A stretch of 64,000 nt of DNA from Microbulbifer hainanensis (lineage in GTDB: Bacteria; Pseudomonadota; Gammaproteobacteria; Pseudomonadales; Cellvibrionaceae), in the NCBI RefSeq assembly GCF_014904735.1, contig NZ_JACZCR010000015.1, positions 1 through 64,000 of the forward strand, in the 5' to 3' direction. Both the position numbers and the translations under genes were made by a program. The notes under the pieces are model-generated. The model was not told the DNA's origin. It saw only the letters and a program-made list of their open reading frames with translations, and made no database searches. Positions 1-8,348 of the stretch are shown one piece after another. Position 1 is the stretch's first letter. Each line of letters begins with the position of its first letter.

Positions 1-845
1 GCACTGGCGACGGCAGAGACATTCGTGACCGTCACCTTTGCCCCCGGCACAACCGGACCCGAGAAATCCGCCAGTGCCTGCAGGGCTTCCTGAGCGTTGC
101 TGATCCTGTAAGGCTTCAGGCTTTCCAGGCTCTCGATATGCAGGAAGTTGCCGTTTTCCGGCAGCGTCTCATCGTATTCATCCCGGAACCAGCGCCGCCC
201 GTGAGTGATTACTTTGTCCACCGCGTCTTTGGGAGGCGGCAGGCCGGGCACCATGTAATCCATTGCGAAGCCATCGTAAAACGACTGGATATCCGCTGGA
301 TCTGTAATGCCCCTGCAGTCGATCTCAAACGTATTGCTGATACTGAAATAGGTAAAGCCGGTGACCTGGGTGTTGGGCCCACAGATACTTTCCACCATCT
401 GGCAGGTGTCGATGGGGTCCTGCATGATCTGGCAGCCTTCGAACACGATCTTCGATTGCACGGTGACGCCGGACTTTTCCAGCTCCTGGCGCACCATTTT
501 TGTACTGGGGCTGCCGCTACCGATCAGCAGAAAGCCGGGCCCCGAGTGTACGTCGATAACCAGCGTATCGATCCGGCTGTACTTGCTCAGTGCCGAGGCA
601 AGTTGAGCGAGCGATTCCACCCCAACCAGTTTTGCGTTGGGGTAATAGGCGCGGGCCAGAATCGGGGCAAACTCGCTGATCCCGGCATCGCTGCCGTCGT
701 ACAGCATCAAGGTTTTGATCGATGGCCCTTTGGCGGCGGAAGATCCGCCGCCGCTGGCCGCCTTGGTGTCTGCCACCGGGGTCTGTGTCAGCGTATCTGC
801 ATTGAGCAGCCGCCCCACATCGGTGACGGGATGTCTTGGAGGCAT
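1..845 (-). CDS. Caspase-like (clan CD-type) protein, partial at left edge
   Basis: The reading frame is open from an ATG at 845 to the window edge, giving 281 codons with the C-terminus missing. A strong ribosome-binding site (AAGGAGG, 854-860) overlaps the stop codon of the upstream gene, so translation is probably coupled. After a Gly/Ser/Ala-rich stretch (about residues 28-42), the fold-like pattern is hydrophobic strand, then VIDVHSGPG with His100, then KIVFEGC with Cys138. A His-small-Gly after one beta strand and a Cys after the next is the dyad layout of clan CD peptidases (caspases, CHAT, gingipain). I do not recognise the exact family. The protease role is inferred from these two motifs only. 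It could instead be a catalytically dead relative or a DUF4347-like domain. A later segment (about residues 160-200) is Cys/Asp-containing without a motif I know. Confidence 0.6.
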   Translation of the reverse strand, partial: MPPRHPVTDVGRLLNADTLTQTPVADTKAASGGGSSAAKGPSIKTLMLYDGSDAGISEFAPILARAYYPNAKLVGVESLAQLASALSKYSRIDTLVIDVHSGPGFLLIGSGSPSTKMVRQELEKSGVTVQSKIVFEGCQIMQDPIDTCQMVESICGPNTQVTGFTYFSISNTFEIDCRGITDPADIQSFYDGFAMDYMVPGLPPPKDAVDKVITHGRRWFRDEYDETLPENGNFLHIESLESLKPYRISNAQEALQALADFSGPVVPGAKVTVTNVSAVAS

Positions 846-858
846 CGGGAATTCCTCC

Positions 859-2517
859 TTATTCCGCCGGTTCTGCTTCGTACAGGCGGTTGAGGTCGAC
901 AATGGTCTCCAGGCGGTCCTCGAGCTTCGCTTCGGCGATCGCCGCCTGTACCAGCCGTTCGCGATCGTTGGCCAGGGTTTCCTTGTTCGCGGCTGCGCGC
1001 TGGATGGACATCGCGTACTCGTCCAGCGCATCGGCCTGGCCGAGCAGGGCTTCGACAATAACGCTGTCGGTGCGCATGGTGATGCGCGAATCATTCAGCA
1101 GCACGCCGTCCACCGGGTTGCTGGCATCCTCCTGGTGCAATGGCCCGGTCTTGAACCGGTAGTAACTGGTGGGGGTCGGAACGGGGAACTCTCCGTTGCC
1201 GTCGAGCGTCGCCGGCGCGATCTCGATGCGGGTACCGTGGTCGACCAGGTTAACCCGCTCCAGGGTGGGCACCATCACGTCTTCCCGGTCGGCAATAAAG
1301 CCGGCCATTTTCAGTATGGCGCGCGCCACTTGCGGGATCTTCTGCTCGACAACGAATTCCTGCAGAAAACCCAGCAGCCCGGAAATCGGCACTTCCCGCC
1401 AGGAGTCGCGGCGGCCATTGGTAAAGGCCACCCGTACATCCTTCAGGTGCAGTTTGGTGATGTATTCCTGGTTGAGTTCGCGGAAGACGAAATTGAGTAC
1501 GCGACGCATATTGGCGTTGCTGATGGTGCGCTCGATAATGGTTTCCGATCCGGCCTCCTCTTCGCGCTCGGAGCTGCTGGTCACCGACATCTCGCGCTTG
1601 CTCGAAGCCTCCGCGGCATGCTCCTTGACGGATTCGGCGGCCTGCTTGGCAAACTGCTCGCGTCCACTGGAATACTCGCCGCTACCGCCGCCGGAGACAC
1701 TGGCGCTGCCGAAGCCCCAGCTCGCGGAAACTTCAGCTTCCACGTGCCACTCCTCGGTCTTGGATTTGGTTTGCTTGTCGGTGGTCTCGTTCTGGATCTT
1801 GTCGGCGAAGCGCTCGCGCGCAGACTGCTCGTGGGAGTCGATGATGCTGGAAGATTCCTGCCGGCTTTCCTTGGTGCTCTGCCAGGTGCGCATGGAGATG
1901 TGTGTGGTCTCGCCGGGCAGCAGGGTGAAAGTCTTCACGGTTTTGCCCATGCCGTAATCACCGAGGAAGGAGCTGACGCCGTAGCGCTCCACCAGGAATA
2001 TCTTCGGTTTCTCCGAGGACTCGATCGGGTGCGGGGTATAGGTCAGGTTGCCCGCCCAGCCCACTGACGGCACCATCACAATACCGGCATCAATGTTTTC
2101 CTTGAAGATATTCGGATCGACGGCTTCATTTAACGCGGCGATTGTCTCCATCTTCTGGCTGGCACCTGCGGGGGAATTCGCCTTGCTTAGCGGCGCACGC
2201 GCGGGCTTCACATCTGCCGGCATCCGGCTAACCCGGGTGCTGATACGCTGAATACTCTCACTGAGGAAGTTCTGCACCTTGGTGTCATTGGGCAACAGGT
2301 TTTTCTTCACTTTCGGATCAATGCCGAGAGAGTCCTTGTAGGAAGTGCCAGCCGACCTGGCCAGTGCGGTGAAATCCTTGTTGCCGAGGCCCAGATCCAA
2401 CTCCATGATCCGTCGGCCGGTATGCGCACCGGGCAATGGAACCTGGTAATTAATTTTGGCCGGTTGCCCCGCCTCACTGAATTGAATTGCCTTGGGTTCG
2501 TTAGTAGGGTCTGGCAT
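859..2517 (-). CDS. Unrecognised 552-residue protein, partner of the caspase-like gene
   Basis: I do not recognise the family. The start at 2517 is chosen because AAGGAA (2525-2530) sits seven bases upstream; an in-frame ATG at 2568 would add 17 residues but lacks such a site. No signal peptide is visible. Features in order: a polar N-terminal region, a beta-rich segment around residues 140-210 containing GDYGMGKT and LLPGE, then charged helical stretches around 215-255. These are followed by a strongly alternating apolar/polar stretch rich in Ser and Gly (about 257-285, WHVEAEVSASWGFG onward), a Ser/Glu-rich coil (286-328), and a mixed C-terminal domain. The alternating stretch would form an amphipathic beta strand or hairpin, as in pore-forming proteins, but this is inference. 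The gene is 13 bases upstream of the caspase-like gene and almost certainly shares its transcript. Confidence 0.7.
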   Translation of the reverse strand: MPDPTNEPKAIQFSEAGQPAKINYQVPLPGAHTGRRIMELDLGLGNKDFTALARSAGTSYKDSLGIDPKVKKNLLPNDTKVQNFLSESIQRISTRVSRMPADVKPARAPLSKANSPAGASQKMETIAALNEAVDPNIFKENIDAGIVMVPSVGWAGNLTYTPHPIESSEKPKIFLVERYGVSSFLGDYGMGKTVKTFTLLPGETTHISMRTWQSTKESRQESSSIIDSHEQSARERFADKIQNETTDKQTKSKTEEWHVEAEVSASWGFGSASVSGGGSGEYSSGREQFAKQAAESVKEHAAEASSKREMSVTSSSEREEEAGSETIIERTISNANMRRVLNFVFRELNQEYITKLHLKDVRVAFTNGRRDSWREVPISGLLGFLQEFVVEQKIPQVARAILKMAGFIADREDVMVPTLERVNLVDHGTRIEIAPATLDGNGEFPVPTPTSYYRFKTGPLHQEDASNPVDGVLLNDSRITMRTDSVIVEALLGQADALDEYAMSIQRAAANKETLANDRERLVQAAIAEAKLEDRLETIVDLNRLYEAEPAE

Positions 2518-3091
2518 CGCTAAATTCCTTTTTATTTGGATAACGGTGTTTGTAATTTCCGGCTTCAAATTCCTTGTTAAAAGCCAGTCTGGATCGGGCC
2601 TGCACTCTGCATTTAAATTTTGAGAGCAACCAAATAGAAGCCCGAGAGAGAACCAAAGGATCTATCGGGACTATCTCCAGGGCGCGGCGAGAATATCAGT
2701 GGAAGATTTTTTATCGCAACAGGCAGAAAATGCTTATTGCGACAGCAAAAATCTCAATCGCTAAAAATTAATTGACGGTCTTTGGCAACTACTTGAAATA
2801 GAAGCCAAATATAAAAATATGCGGATTGAAAACACGCGGTTACGCACGCTTACAAGTCATTACAGAAAACTGGCTGCCGGTGACGACTATCGCTAATAGA
2901 ATTCGCAGGAAAATGGGATCAGGAATATTCGCAGAGAGATTGACGTGACAGATCTTTGCGATCCGTCAAACAATCAATGCGGACTGATCCGAAGAAATCG
3001 CGGAACTCCCGGTATTGTGAAGTGTACCCCGTGAACAGGGCACGAGCCGAAGTACCCGCGCCCCAATCCCGGATCTTTCCGGGGCCGATGC
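2518..3091. other. AT-rich intergenic region
   Basis: This gap of about 570 bases lies upstream of the 552-residue gene and downstream of the ABC exporter, both on the minus strand. The part from about 2570 to 2960 is clearly richer in A and T than the coding sequence around it. The short frames in it have no motifs and no convincing ribosome-binding site. It should hold the promoter of the minus-strand gene pair, but I could not pick a convincing pair of hexamers. Confidence 0.5.
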
Positions 3092-4945
3092 CTATTCGAC
3101 AACCGGTCGCTGCAGTTCCGAACTCTGAAACTGCAGCTCCGCCAGGCGCTTGTACAGTGGCGATATCTCAATAAGCTCGGCGTGCCTGCCCTGCGCAACC
3201 ACCTGCCCCTGATCCAGCACGGCAATATTGTCGGCGTGCAGAATCGTCGCCAGCCGGTGGGCGATAATGATGGTCGTGCGGCCCTGCATCAGCGCTTCGA
3301 GCGCCTGCTGCACGTGGTATTCGCTCTCGGCATCCAGCGCGCTGGTGGCCTCGTCCAGCAGCAGGATTTTCGGATCTTTCAAAATGGCGCGCGCAATGGC
3401 GATGCGCTGCTTCTGCCCGCCCGACAGGCGCGTGCCCTGTTCGCCCAGGTGGCTGTTGTAGCCGTCCGGGAGCTGTTCGATAAATTCGTGGGCATGGGCG
3501 GCCTTGGCCGCGGCAATCACCTCGGCATCGCTCGCGTCGGGCCGGCCGTAGCGGATGTTGTACCAGACATCGGCGGTGAACAGCGCCGGTTGCTGCGGTA
3601 CCACGGCGATCTGCCGGCGCAGGGTGCCGGTGTCCATTTCGCGGATATCCACACCATCCAGTGTGATGCGCCCGCCCAGCGGATCGTAAAAGCGCTGCAG
3701 CAGTTCCAGCAATGTGGATTTACCCGCACCGGACGGGCCCACAAGCGCCAGGCTCCTGCCGGCGGCCACATCCAGGCTCAGCTTGCGGACGGCGGGCTGG
3801 TCCGGGCGGGAGGGGTAACTGAACTCCACCGCCTCGAAGGCCACTTGGCCCCTGGCCCCATTGGCATCGCTCGCGGGCTGGCCGGATTCGGCAGTACCGC
3901 TGCTGACCGGAATCTCCGCTTCGACATTAAGCAGGTCCATCAACCGTTCGGTGGCGCCGGTAGCGCGCTGCAGTTCGCCGTACACTTCGGAAATGGTGGC
4001 CACAGCGGAGCCCATCATGAAGGCGTAAAACACGAAGGCGGCCAGGTCACCGCTACTCATGTGCCCGGCGATCATGTCGTTGCCGCCCACCCACAGCAGG
4101 CAGCCCACGGCGCCGAACATCAGCATGATCACCACCGCCACCAGCAGTGAGCGCTGGCGCACGCGGCGCTTGGCGACGTCGAACGCGGCTTCCACTTCGC
4201 GCCCAAACGCCTGCTGTTCATCGTGTTCGCGGGTATAGCTCTGCACGGTTTTGATGTGCTGGATAATCTCACCGGCGTAACTGCCCACATCGGCAATCGA
4301 GTCCTGGCTGGCCTTGGACAGCTTCCGCACGCGGCGGCCATAGAGCACGATCGGCAGCAGCACCAGCGGCACGCCCACCAGCACCATCAGGCTCAGTTTT
4401 AGATTGGTGAACAGCAGCAGCACCAGCGCGCCGACAAACATCAGCGAACTGCGCAGGGCCATGGAAAAGGAAGTGCCGATAATATGTTGCAGCAGGGTGG
4501 TATCGGTGGTGAGGCGGGACATGATCTCACCGCTGCGGTTGGTCTCGAAATAACTGGGATGCAGCGTCACGATATGGTCGAACACTGCCTTGCGCAGATC
4601 CGCCACCACGCGCTCCCCCAGCCACGACACCAAATAGTGGCGCGCGTAGGTACCCAGTGCCATCAGCACCGCCAGCAGCATCAGCACCAGAACCGCGTGG
4701 GCGAGAGCCGCACTGGAATCGCCGGTGAGGCCGTTGTCCACCAGCAGGCGCACACCCTGGCCGATGGACAGGGTGATGCCCGCGGTAAACACCAGCGCGA
4801 TGCCGGCAGCAATCAGGGTTTTCTTGTAGGGCCGCACAAACTGCCACAGCGCCACCATCATCTCGCGGGCGGTCATGCTGGAGGCGTTTTTCGGGCGCGG
4901 GGTTTCCACGGGTGTGCTGGCGACGGGCTCGGCGGTATTCGACAT
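3092..4945 (-). CDS. ABC exporter, MsbA/LmrA-type half transporter (617 aa)
   Basis: This is a fused permease-ATPase half transporter of the subfamily B/lipid-exporter type, expected to act as a homodimer in the inner membrane. Residues 1-25 are a polar lead. Six membrane helices lie between about 40 and 325 (for example around 45-70, 85-105, 160-205 and 270-320). The nucleotide-binding domain follows from about 372: Walker A GPSGAGKST near residue 401, Q-loop VVPQQPALF, signature LSGGQKQR near 505, Walker B ILLLDEATSALD and H-loop IIAHR. All ATPase motifs are intact, and the length is close to the family norm of about 580-620. The substrate cannot be read from sequence; lipids, peptides or drugs are all possible. 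No partner half transporter or outer-membrane component is adjacent. The ribosome-binding site before the ATG at 4945 is weak. Confidence 0.92.
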   Translation of the reverse strand: MSNTAEPVASTPVETPRPKNASSMTAREMMVALWQFVRPYKKTLIAAGIALVFTAGITLSIGQGVRLLVDNGLTGDSSAALAHAVLVLMLLAVLMALGTYARHYLVSWLGERVVADLRKAVFDHIVTLHPSYFETNRSGEIMSRLTTDTTLLQHIIGTSFSMALRSSLMFVGALVLLLFTNLKLSLMVLVGVPLVLLPIVLYGRRVRKLSKASQDSIADVGSYAGEIIQHIKTVQSYTREHDEQQAFGREVEAAFDVAKRRVRQRSLLVAVVIMLMFGAVGCLLWVGGNDMIAGHMSSGDLAAFVFYAFMMGSAVATISEVYGELQRATGATERLMDLLNVEAEIPVSSGTAESGQPASDANGARGQVAFEAVEFSYPSRPDQPAVRKLSLDVAAGRSLALVGPSGAGKSTLLELLQRFYDPLGGRITLDGVDIREMDTGTLRRQIAVVPQQPALFTADVWYNIRYGRPDASDAEVIAAAKAAHAHEFIEQLPDGYNSHLGEQGTRLSGGQKQRIAIARAILKDPKILLLDEATSALDAESEYHVQQALEALMQGRTTIIIAHRLATILHADNIAVLDQGQVVAQGRHAELIEISPLYKRLAELQFQSSELQRPVVE

Positions 4946-5156
4946 AAACGTCTACTTATCAATGCGGGCGGCAAGAATATATGGGGTCAGGCGCGCGCTT
5001 TGACAAGCGTAGCAACCTGTTCCGCCCGGTGGCAGTTCAGTCGCCCCGTGGCGGTGCTGGCCTACAGCCGCAGTAGATCACTGGCTCCGCGAGCCCTTAC
5101 AATTGCGCTATTCCATCGATTATGCCGGCGAGCGCCCGGCCAGGTAGTTCGTAAAG

Positions 5157-5399
5157 ATGACCGATTCGCAACCCAACAACCCGCTCCACGGCATCACGCT
5201 GGCCACCATCGTGGAGGAGCTGGAGGCGCACTACGGTTGGGACGGCCTGGCGGAGCGGATCGACATCAACTGCTTCAAGAGCAACCCGTCGGTGAAGTCC
5301 AGCCTCAAGTTCCTGCGCAAGACGCCCTGGGCACGCAGCAAGGTGGAGGACCTGTATATCGCGACCTTCAGTAAGCCGAACCCCTGGGGCGGGCGCTGA
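5157..5399 (+). CDS. VF530-family (DUF2132) small protein
   Basis: This 80-residue protein matches the VF530/DUF2132 family, short single-domain proteins typically about 75-80 residues long. The recognisable run is [21 protein letters not shown] near the N-terminus, then [25 protein letters not shown] and the C-terminal VEDLYI. The family has been described as DNA-binding on structural grounds, and its cellular role is unknown. There is no signal peptide or membrane segment, so it is cytoplasmic. It stands alone between the divergent ABC exporter and the iron uptake operon. The start ATG at 5157 has no clear Shine-Dalgarno sequence, but the conserved block begins within ten residues of it. 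Confidence 0.85.
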   Translation: MTDSQPNNPLHGITLATIVEELEAHYGWDGLAERIDINCFKSNPSVKSSLKFLRKTPWARSKVEDLYIATFSKPNPWGGR

Positions 5400-5668
5400 C
5401 CTGCCACCCCGCCGCCTGCCCCTCAACCTGGATATCGACTGAAGGGCGCTGCCGCGCATCTCAATAACCCGCGATTCCCAGGCCATCTTCCCGCAAGGGC
5501 AATATCCGCTACAGCGCCGCTTATTGGTTCAGGAGCCGATGAACTGCGGACTGTGGCCATCCTGGCTCCACACTCCTTGACTTCACCCTCCTTGGCTCCA
5601 CTCCCCTTTGAAAATGAACAAATTTTAACCATACCCACAAATAGTTGGCTCCGTCATGGAATGACAAC
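5400..5668. other. Non-coding gap before the iron uptake operon
   Basis: No gene is seen here. Around 5560-5610 a pyrimidine-rich stretch contains two imperfect repeats of a CTCCTTG-ACTTCACC / CTCCTTG-GCTCCACT type. The operon promoter lies just downstream. I see no convincing Fur-box 19-mer. Confidence 0.4.
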
Positions 5669-5696
5669 TTGATGGATTCGCGGCCAGACATATAAT
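5669..5696 (+). promoter_or_regulatory. Sigma-70-type promoter of the cupredoxin-FTR1 operon
   Basis: TTGATG at 5669-5674 and a perfect TATAAT at 5691-5696 are separated by 16 bases, 37 bases ahead of the cupredoxin start codon. Predicted from sequence only. Confidence 0.6.
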
Positions 5697-5732
5697 GCGA
5701 AGCGTTCTTATTTAGATTGGGGATTCAACACA

Positions 5733-6065
5733 ATGATACGCGGACTGATGACTGCAGCGATCCTGACCCTTGCGGCCACCGCCTCTAACGCCATGGCAGA
5801 GGTAAAAGAGTTCAAGATCGTGATCAAGGACCACATGTTCGAGCCCGCCAAGCTGGTGGTGCCTGCCGGCGAGAAAGTGAAGCTGCTGGTGATCAACCAG
5901 GACGCGACCCCTGAAGAGTTTGAAAGCTACGACCTGTACCGGGAAAAAGTTGTGGCCGGGAACAGCCAGATAGTGATTTTCCTGGACCCAATGGATCCGG
6001 GCGAATACAGCTACTTCGGTGAATTTCACGAAGCCACCGCCCAAGGCAAAATCATCGCCCAATAA
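5733..6065 (+). CDS. Periplasmic cupredoxin-like protein of an FTR1 iron uptake operon
   Basis: This is a 110-residue precursor with a signal peptide (MIRGLMTAAILTLAATASNAMA, likely cut after residue 22). The mature part of about 88 residues has the cupredoxin-like pattern FKIVIKDHMFEPAKLVVPAGEK and a C-terminal YFGEFHEATAQGKII. The same family (Cupredoxin_1) occurs alone or fused to imelysin in EfeO-type iron systems, where it is thought to bind or oxidise metal next to an FTR1 permease. The mature protein contains no cysteine, so a classical type 1 copper site is absent. The candidate ligands are His, Met, Glu and Asp (DHMFEP, FHEA). It starts the operon 19 bases before the permease gene. 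The iron role is inferred from the neighbour. Confidence 0.85.
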   Translation: MIRGLMTAAILTLAATASNAMAEVKEFKIVIKDHMFEPAKLVVPAGEKVKLLVINQDATPEEFESYDLYREKVVAGNSQIVIFLDPMDPGEYSYFGEFHEATAQGKIIAQ

Positions 6066-6084
6066 CTTTTCCGTCAGGTAACCC

Positions 6085-6897
6085 ATGTTCAGTTCAGCCA
6101 TTATCGTTTTCCGCGAAGTCCTCGAGGCCGCACTGGTCATCACCATTGTGCTGGCGGCCACCCAGGGGGTACTGAAGCGGCACCTGTGGATTAGTGGTGG
6201 CGTGGCCGCGGGCCTGGCCGGTGCGGTGCTTATCGCCAACCTTGCCGAGCAGGTATCCATGGCCTTCGAGGGCACTGGCCAGGAGCTGTTTAACGCGGCC
6301 ATTCTGTTCAGCGCGGTAGCGATGCTGGCATGGCACAACATGTGGATGTCCCGCCACGCCAAAACCCTGGTTGCCCATCTGAAACAGGTGGGCAGCAGCG
6401 TATCGAGTGGCGAGCTGCCGATGTATTTCCTGTCCACTGCCGTGGGACTGGCGGTTCTGCGCGAAGGCTCGGAAGTGGTGCTGTTCATGCACGGTATCGC
6501 CGCCGGTGGCAGCGACAATGGCTCCCTGTTCACCGGCGGGCTGCTGGGGCTGGCCGCAGGCTGCGCCATGGGCGCATTGCTGTATTTCGGTCTGCTACGG
6601 ATTCCTACCGGGCAGCTGTTCCGGATTACCGGCTGGCTGATCCTGTTCCTTGCCGCAGGCATGGCTGCCAGCGCTGCGGGATACCTGGTGCAGGCCGGCG
6701 TGATCGCGGGCAGCAAACCGCTCTGGAACAGCTCGGGCCTGCTTTCCCAGCATTCGGTGGCCGGACAGATACTGCATGTTCTGATCGGGTACCAGGATCG
6801 TCCGACGGCGGTTCACCTCAGCTTCTACCTGGCAACACTGGTCTTGATCGGTGCCGGTATGCAGCTGTCGAAAAAGAAAGAGCCGGCACAGGCTTGA
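6085..6897 (+). CDS. FTR1-family iron permease
   Basis: This 270-residue inner-membrane protein has the two signature REXXE motifs of FTR1/EfeU permeases, REVLE at residues 10-14 and REGSE at 126-130. These supply acidic residues to the iron path across the membrane. About seven hydrophobic segments are visible, consistent with the family, and the length matches EfeU (about 275). The gene sits between the cupredoxin-like gene and a secreted beta-rich protein. This resembles EfeUOB-type systems but lacks the DyP peroxidase EfeB. It probably imports ferric or ferrous iron after handling by the periplasmic partner. The metal could in principle be another divalent ion. Confidence 0.93.
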   Translation: MFSSAIIVFREVLEAALVITIVLAATQGVLKRHLWISGGVAAGLAGAVLIANLAEQVSMAFEGTGQELFNAAILFSAVAMLAWHNMWMSRHAKTLVAHLKQVGSSVSSGELPMYFLSTAVGLAVLREGSEVVLFMHGIAAGGSDNGSLFTGGLLGLAAGCAMGALLYFGLLRIPTGQLFRITGWLILFLAAGMAASAAGYLVQAGVIAGSKPLWNSSGLLSQHSVAGQILHVLIGYQDRPTAVHLSFYLATLVLIGAGMQLSKKKEPAQA

Positions 6898-6948
6898 TCC
6901 ACGATTCCTAATAGATATTTGACGCCTACTTTTAAGGAACAGTCTTTG

Positions 6949-7641
6949 ATGAATACTTCCAGATTTTTTCCACTGGCCGCGCTCGCCATGGCGCTGTCCT
7001 CCGCACCGGCTTTTGCGGGCATCGACAAGGTTTACAGCCCACAGGTTGAGCTTGGTGAGCTGGAACTGGAAATGCGCGGCGTCCACGGGCTCAACTCTTC
7101 CGATGCGCATGAAGTCAATTTCGGCATCGGCTACGGCGTAACGCAGAACTGGTTTGTCGAGGGTTACCTGATCGGGGAAAAGGAAGACGGCAACTTCGAG
7201 ATTGAAGAAGCCGAAATCGAGAGCAAGTTCCAGCTGAGCGAAACCGGTGAATACTGGGCCGACTTCGGTGCGCTGGTCGAGCTGGAAAAGAAACTCGAGG
7301 AAGACGTCTGGGAAATCAAGGCGGGCCCAATCATTCAAAAGCGCGTGGGCAAGATCGTAGCTACCGCCAACATCCTGCTGGAACAGCAGTTTGGCGATGA
7401 CAAGACAGAGGACGAGGTCGAGCCGCTGGGTTCATTCCAGCTGCGATACCGTATGGGCCCGAGCCTGGAGCCGGCGGTAGAGTACTACGCCGATGAATAC
7501 ACCCAGGCTGCCGGCCCGGTGCTGCTGGGCAACAACCGCTTCGGCAACAGCACGATGAAATGGGAACTGGGCGTGATGTTCGCCCTGAACGACGAGACCG
7601 AAGATGCCACCCTGCGCTGGCAGGCCGAGTTCGAGTTCTGA
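6949..7641 (+). CDS. Secreted, probably outer-membrane beta-barrel protein of the iron operon
   Basis: The ATG at 6949 is chosen because AAGGA (6934-6938) precedes it and a clean signal peptide follows (MNTSRFFPLAALAMALSSAPAFA). The TTG at 6919 would add ten residues ahead of the signal. The mature chain of about 207 residues is acidic and consists of short alternating strands (for example NFGIGYGVTQNWFVEGYLIG and FQLRYRMGPSLEPAVEYY). It ends in a C-terminal aromatic, LRWQAEFEF, which is typical of outer-membrane barrels recognised by BAM. It is the third gene of the operon with cupredoxin and FTR1, 51 bases after the permease stop. Likely role: a channel or surface component for the same metal. 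No named family is recognised. Confidence 0.75.
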   Translation: MNTSRFFPLAALAMALSSAPAFAGIDKVYSPQVELGELELEMRGVHGLNSSDAHEVNFGIGYGVTQNWFVEGYLIGEKEDGNFEIEEAEIESKFQLSETGEYWADFGALVELEKKLEEDVWEIKAGPIIQKRVGKIVATANILLEQQFGDDKTEDEVEPLGSFQLRYRMGPSLEPAVEYYADEYTQAAGPVLLGNNRFGNSTMKWELGVMFALNDETEDATLRWQAEFEF

Positions 7642-7663
7642 TCTCTCTCCGCCGCAACCAGTG

Positions 7664-7691
7664 AAAAAGCCGCCCCCGGGGCGGCTTTTTT
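7664..7691 (+). terminator. Rho-independent terminator of the iron operon
   Basis: A GC-rich hairpin (GCCGCCCC/GGGGCGGC) is flanked by an A run and followed by TTTTTT, 23 bases after the stop of the third gene. Confidence 0.9.
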
Positions 7692-7733
7692 GTGCCCATT
7701 GAATGCGCAGTCCGCCGAACTGGTTGAACCGCC

Positions 7734-7775
7734 AAAAACAACAAAGCCACCGGGTCAAGTGGCTTTGTTGTTTTT
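7734..7775. terminator. Perfect 17-bp hairpin between convergent genes
   Basis: Arms 7734-7750 and 7759-7775 are perfectly complementary with an eight-base loop. An A run on the left and a T run on the right allow termination on both strands. It ends nine bases before the VOC stop codon, so it probably ends the minus-strand VOC transcript and backs up the terminator at 7664. Confidence 0.88.
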
Positions 7776-7783
7776 AATTGCGA

Positions 7784-8200
7784 TTACCGAAACATCAGCT
7801 CCGGATTCACCATGGACTTCATCTCCAGCACATTGCCATTGGGATCCTTGATGAAGAAGGTTTCCTGTTCGTACTCGTCGCCCACAAAGCGGCGATAGGG
7901 TTTATCCAGGTACTCCAGGCCGGCGGCCTCAATGCGGCGCTTCAGTGCCTGAAATTCGTCATCGGGCAGGTGTATCCCGAAATGCGGCACAGCCACTGCG
8001 CCCATATCCACATCATGGCGCACTGTGGGCAGCTGTTCTTCGCTCTGGTGCAAGGTCAATTCGTTGCCCCAGAAGTCGATATCCACCCATCGCCCTTCTT
8101 CGCTGTTACCGGTTTTGCAGCCCAGCACTTCACAATAGAAGGTCATCGCCTTGGTCAGATCCCCGGCGGGGATGGCGAGATGTAGACAATTAGACTTCAT
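7784..8200 (-). CDS. VOC-family (glyoxalase/dioxygenase fold) protein
   Basis: This 138-residue protein belongs to the vicinal oxygen chelate superfamily. It has two beta-alpha-beta-beta-beta modules: HLAIPAGDLTKAMTFYCEVLG at the start, LTLHQ in the middle, HFGIHL opening the second module, and the characteristic FFIKDPNGNVLEMK at the end. The His residues at the module starts and the Glu in LEMK are the usual metal ligands. The reaction cannot be assigned; relatives are lyases, isomerases or dioxygenases of unknown substrate. The ATG at 8200 has a good ribosome-binding site (GGAGG, five bases upstream). The gene is divergent from the APC permease with a 148-base AT-rich spacer, and no functional link is evident. 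Confidence 0.85.
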   Translation of the reverse strand: MKSNCLHLAIPAGDLTKAMTFYCEVLGCKTGNSEEGRWVDIDFWGNELTLHQSEEQLPTVRHDVDMGAVAVPHFGIHLPDDEFQALKRRIEAAGLEYLDKPYRRFVGDEYEQETFFIKDPNGNVLEMKSMVNPELMFR

Positions 8201-8348
8201 GTTGCCTCCAGCAATTCACTATTCTTGAAATAATCACGTTAATACTAAGATTTTTGCGCAATATTAATCCTCAAAAATCGCTGTTTTACAGCAAGAACCC
8301 ATCAAAATATAACGTTTGCCGCGACTATTCGTTCGACCGAGGAATTAC

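Noticed and set aside
715-2067. 450-residue plus-strand open frame
   Set aside because: It lies antisense to the 552-residue gene, has no ribosome-binding site, and its composition (many His, Gln, Arg, no domain) is that of a shadow frame in GC-rich DNA.
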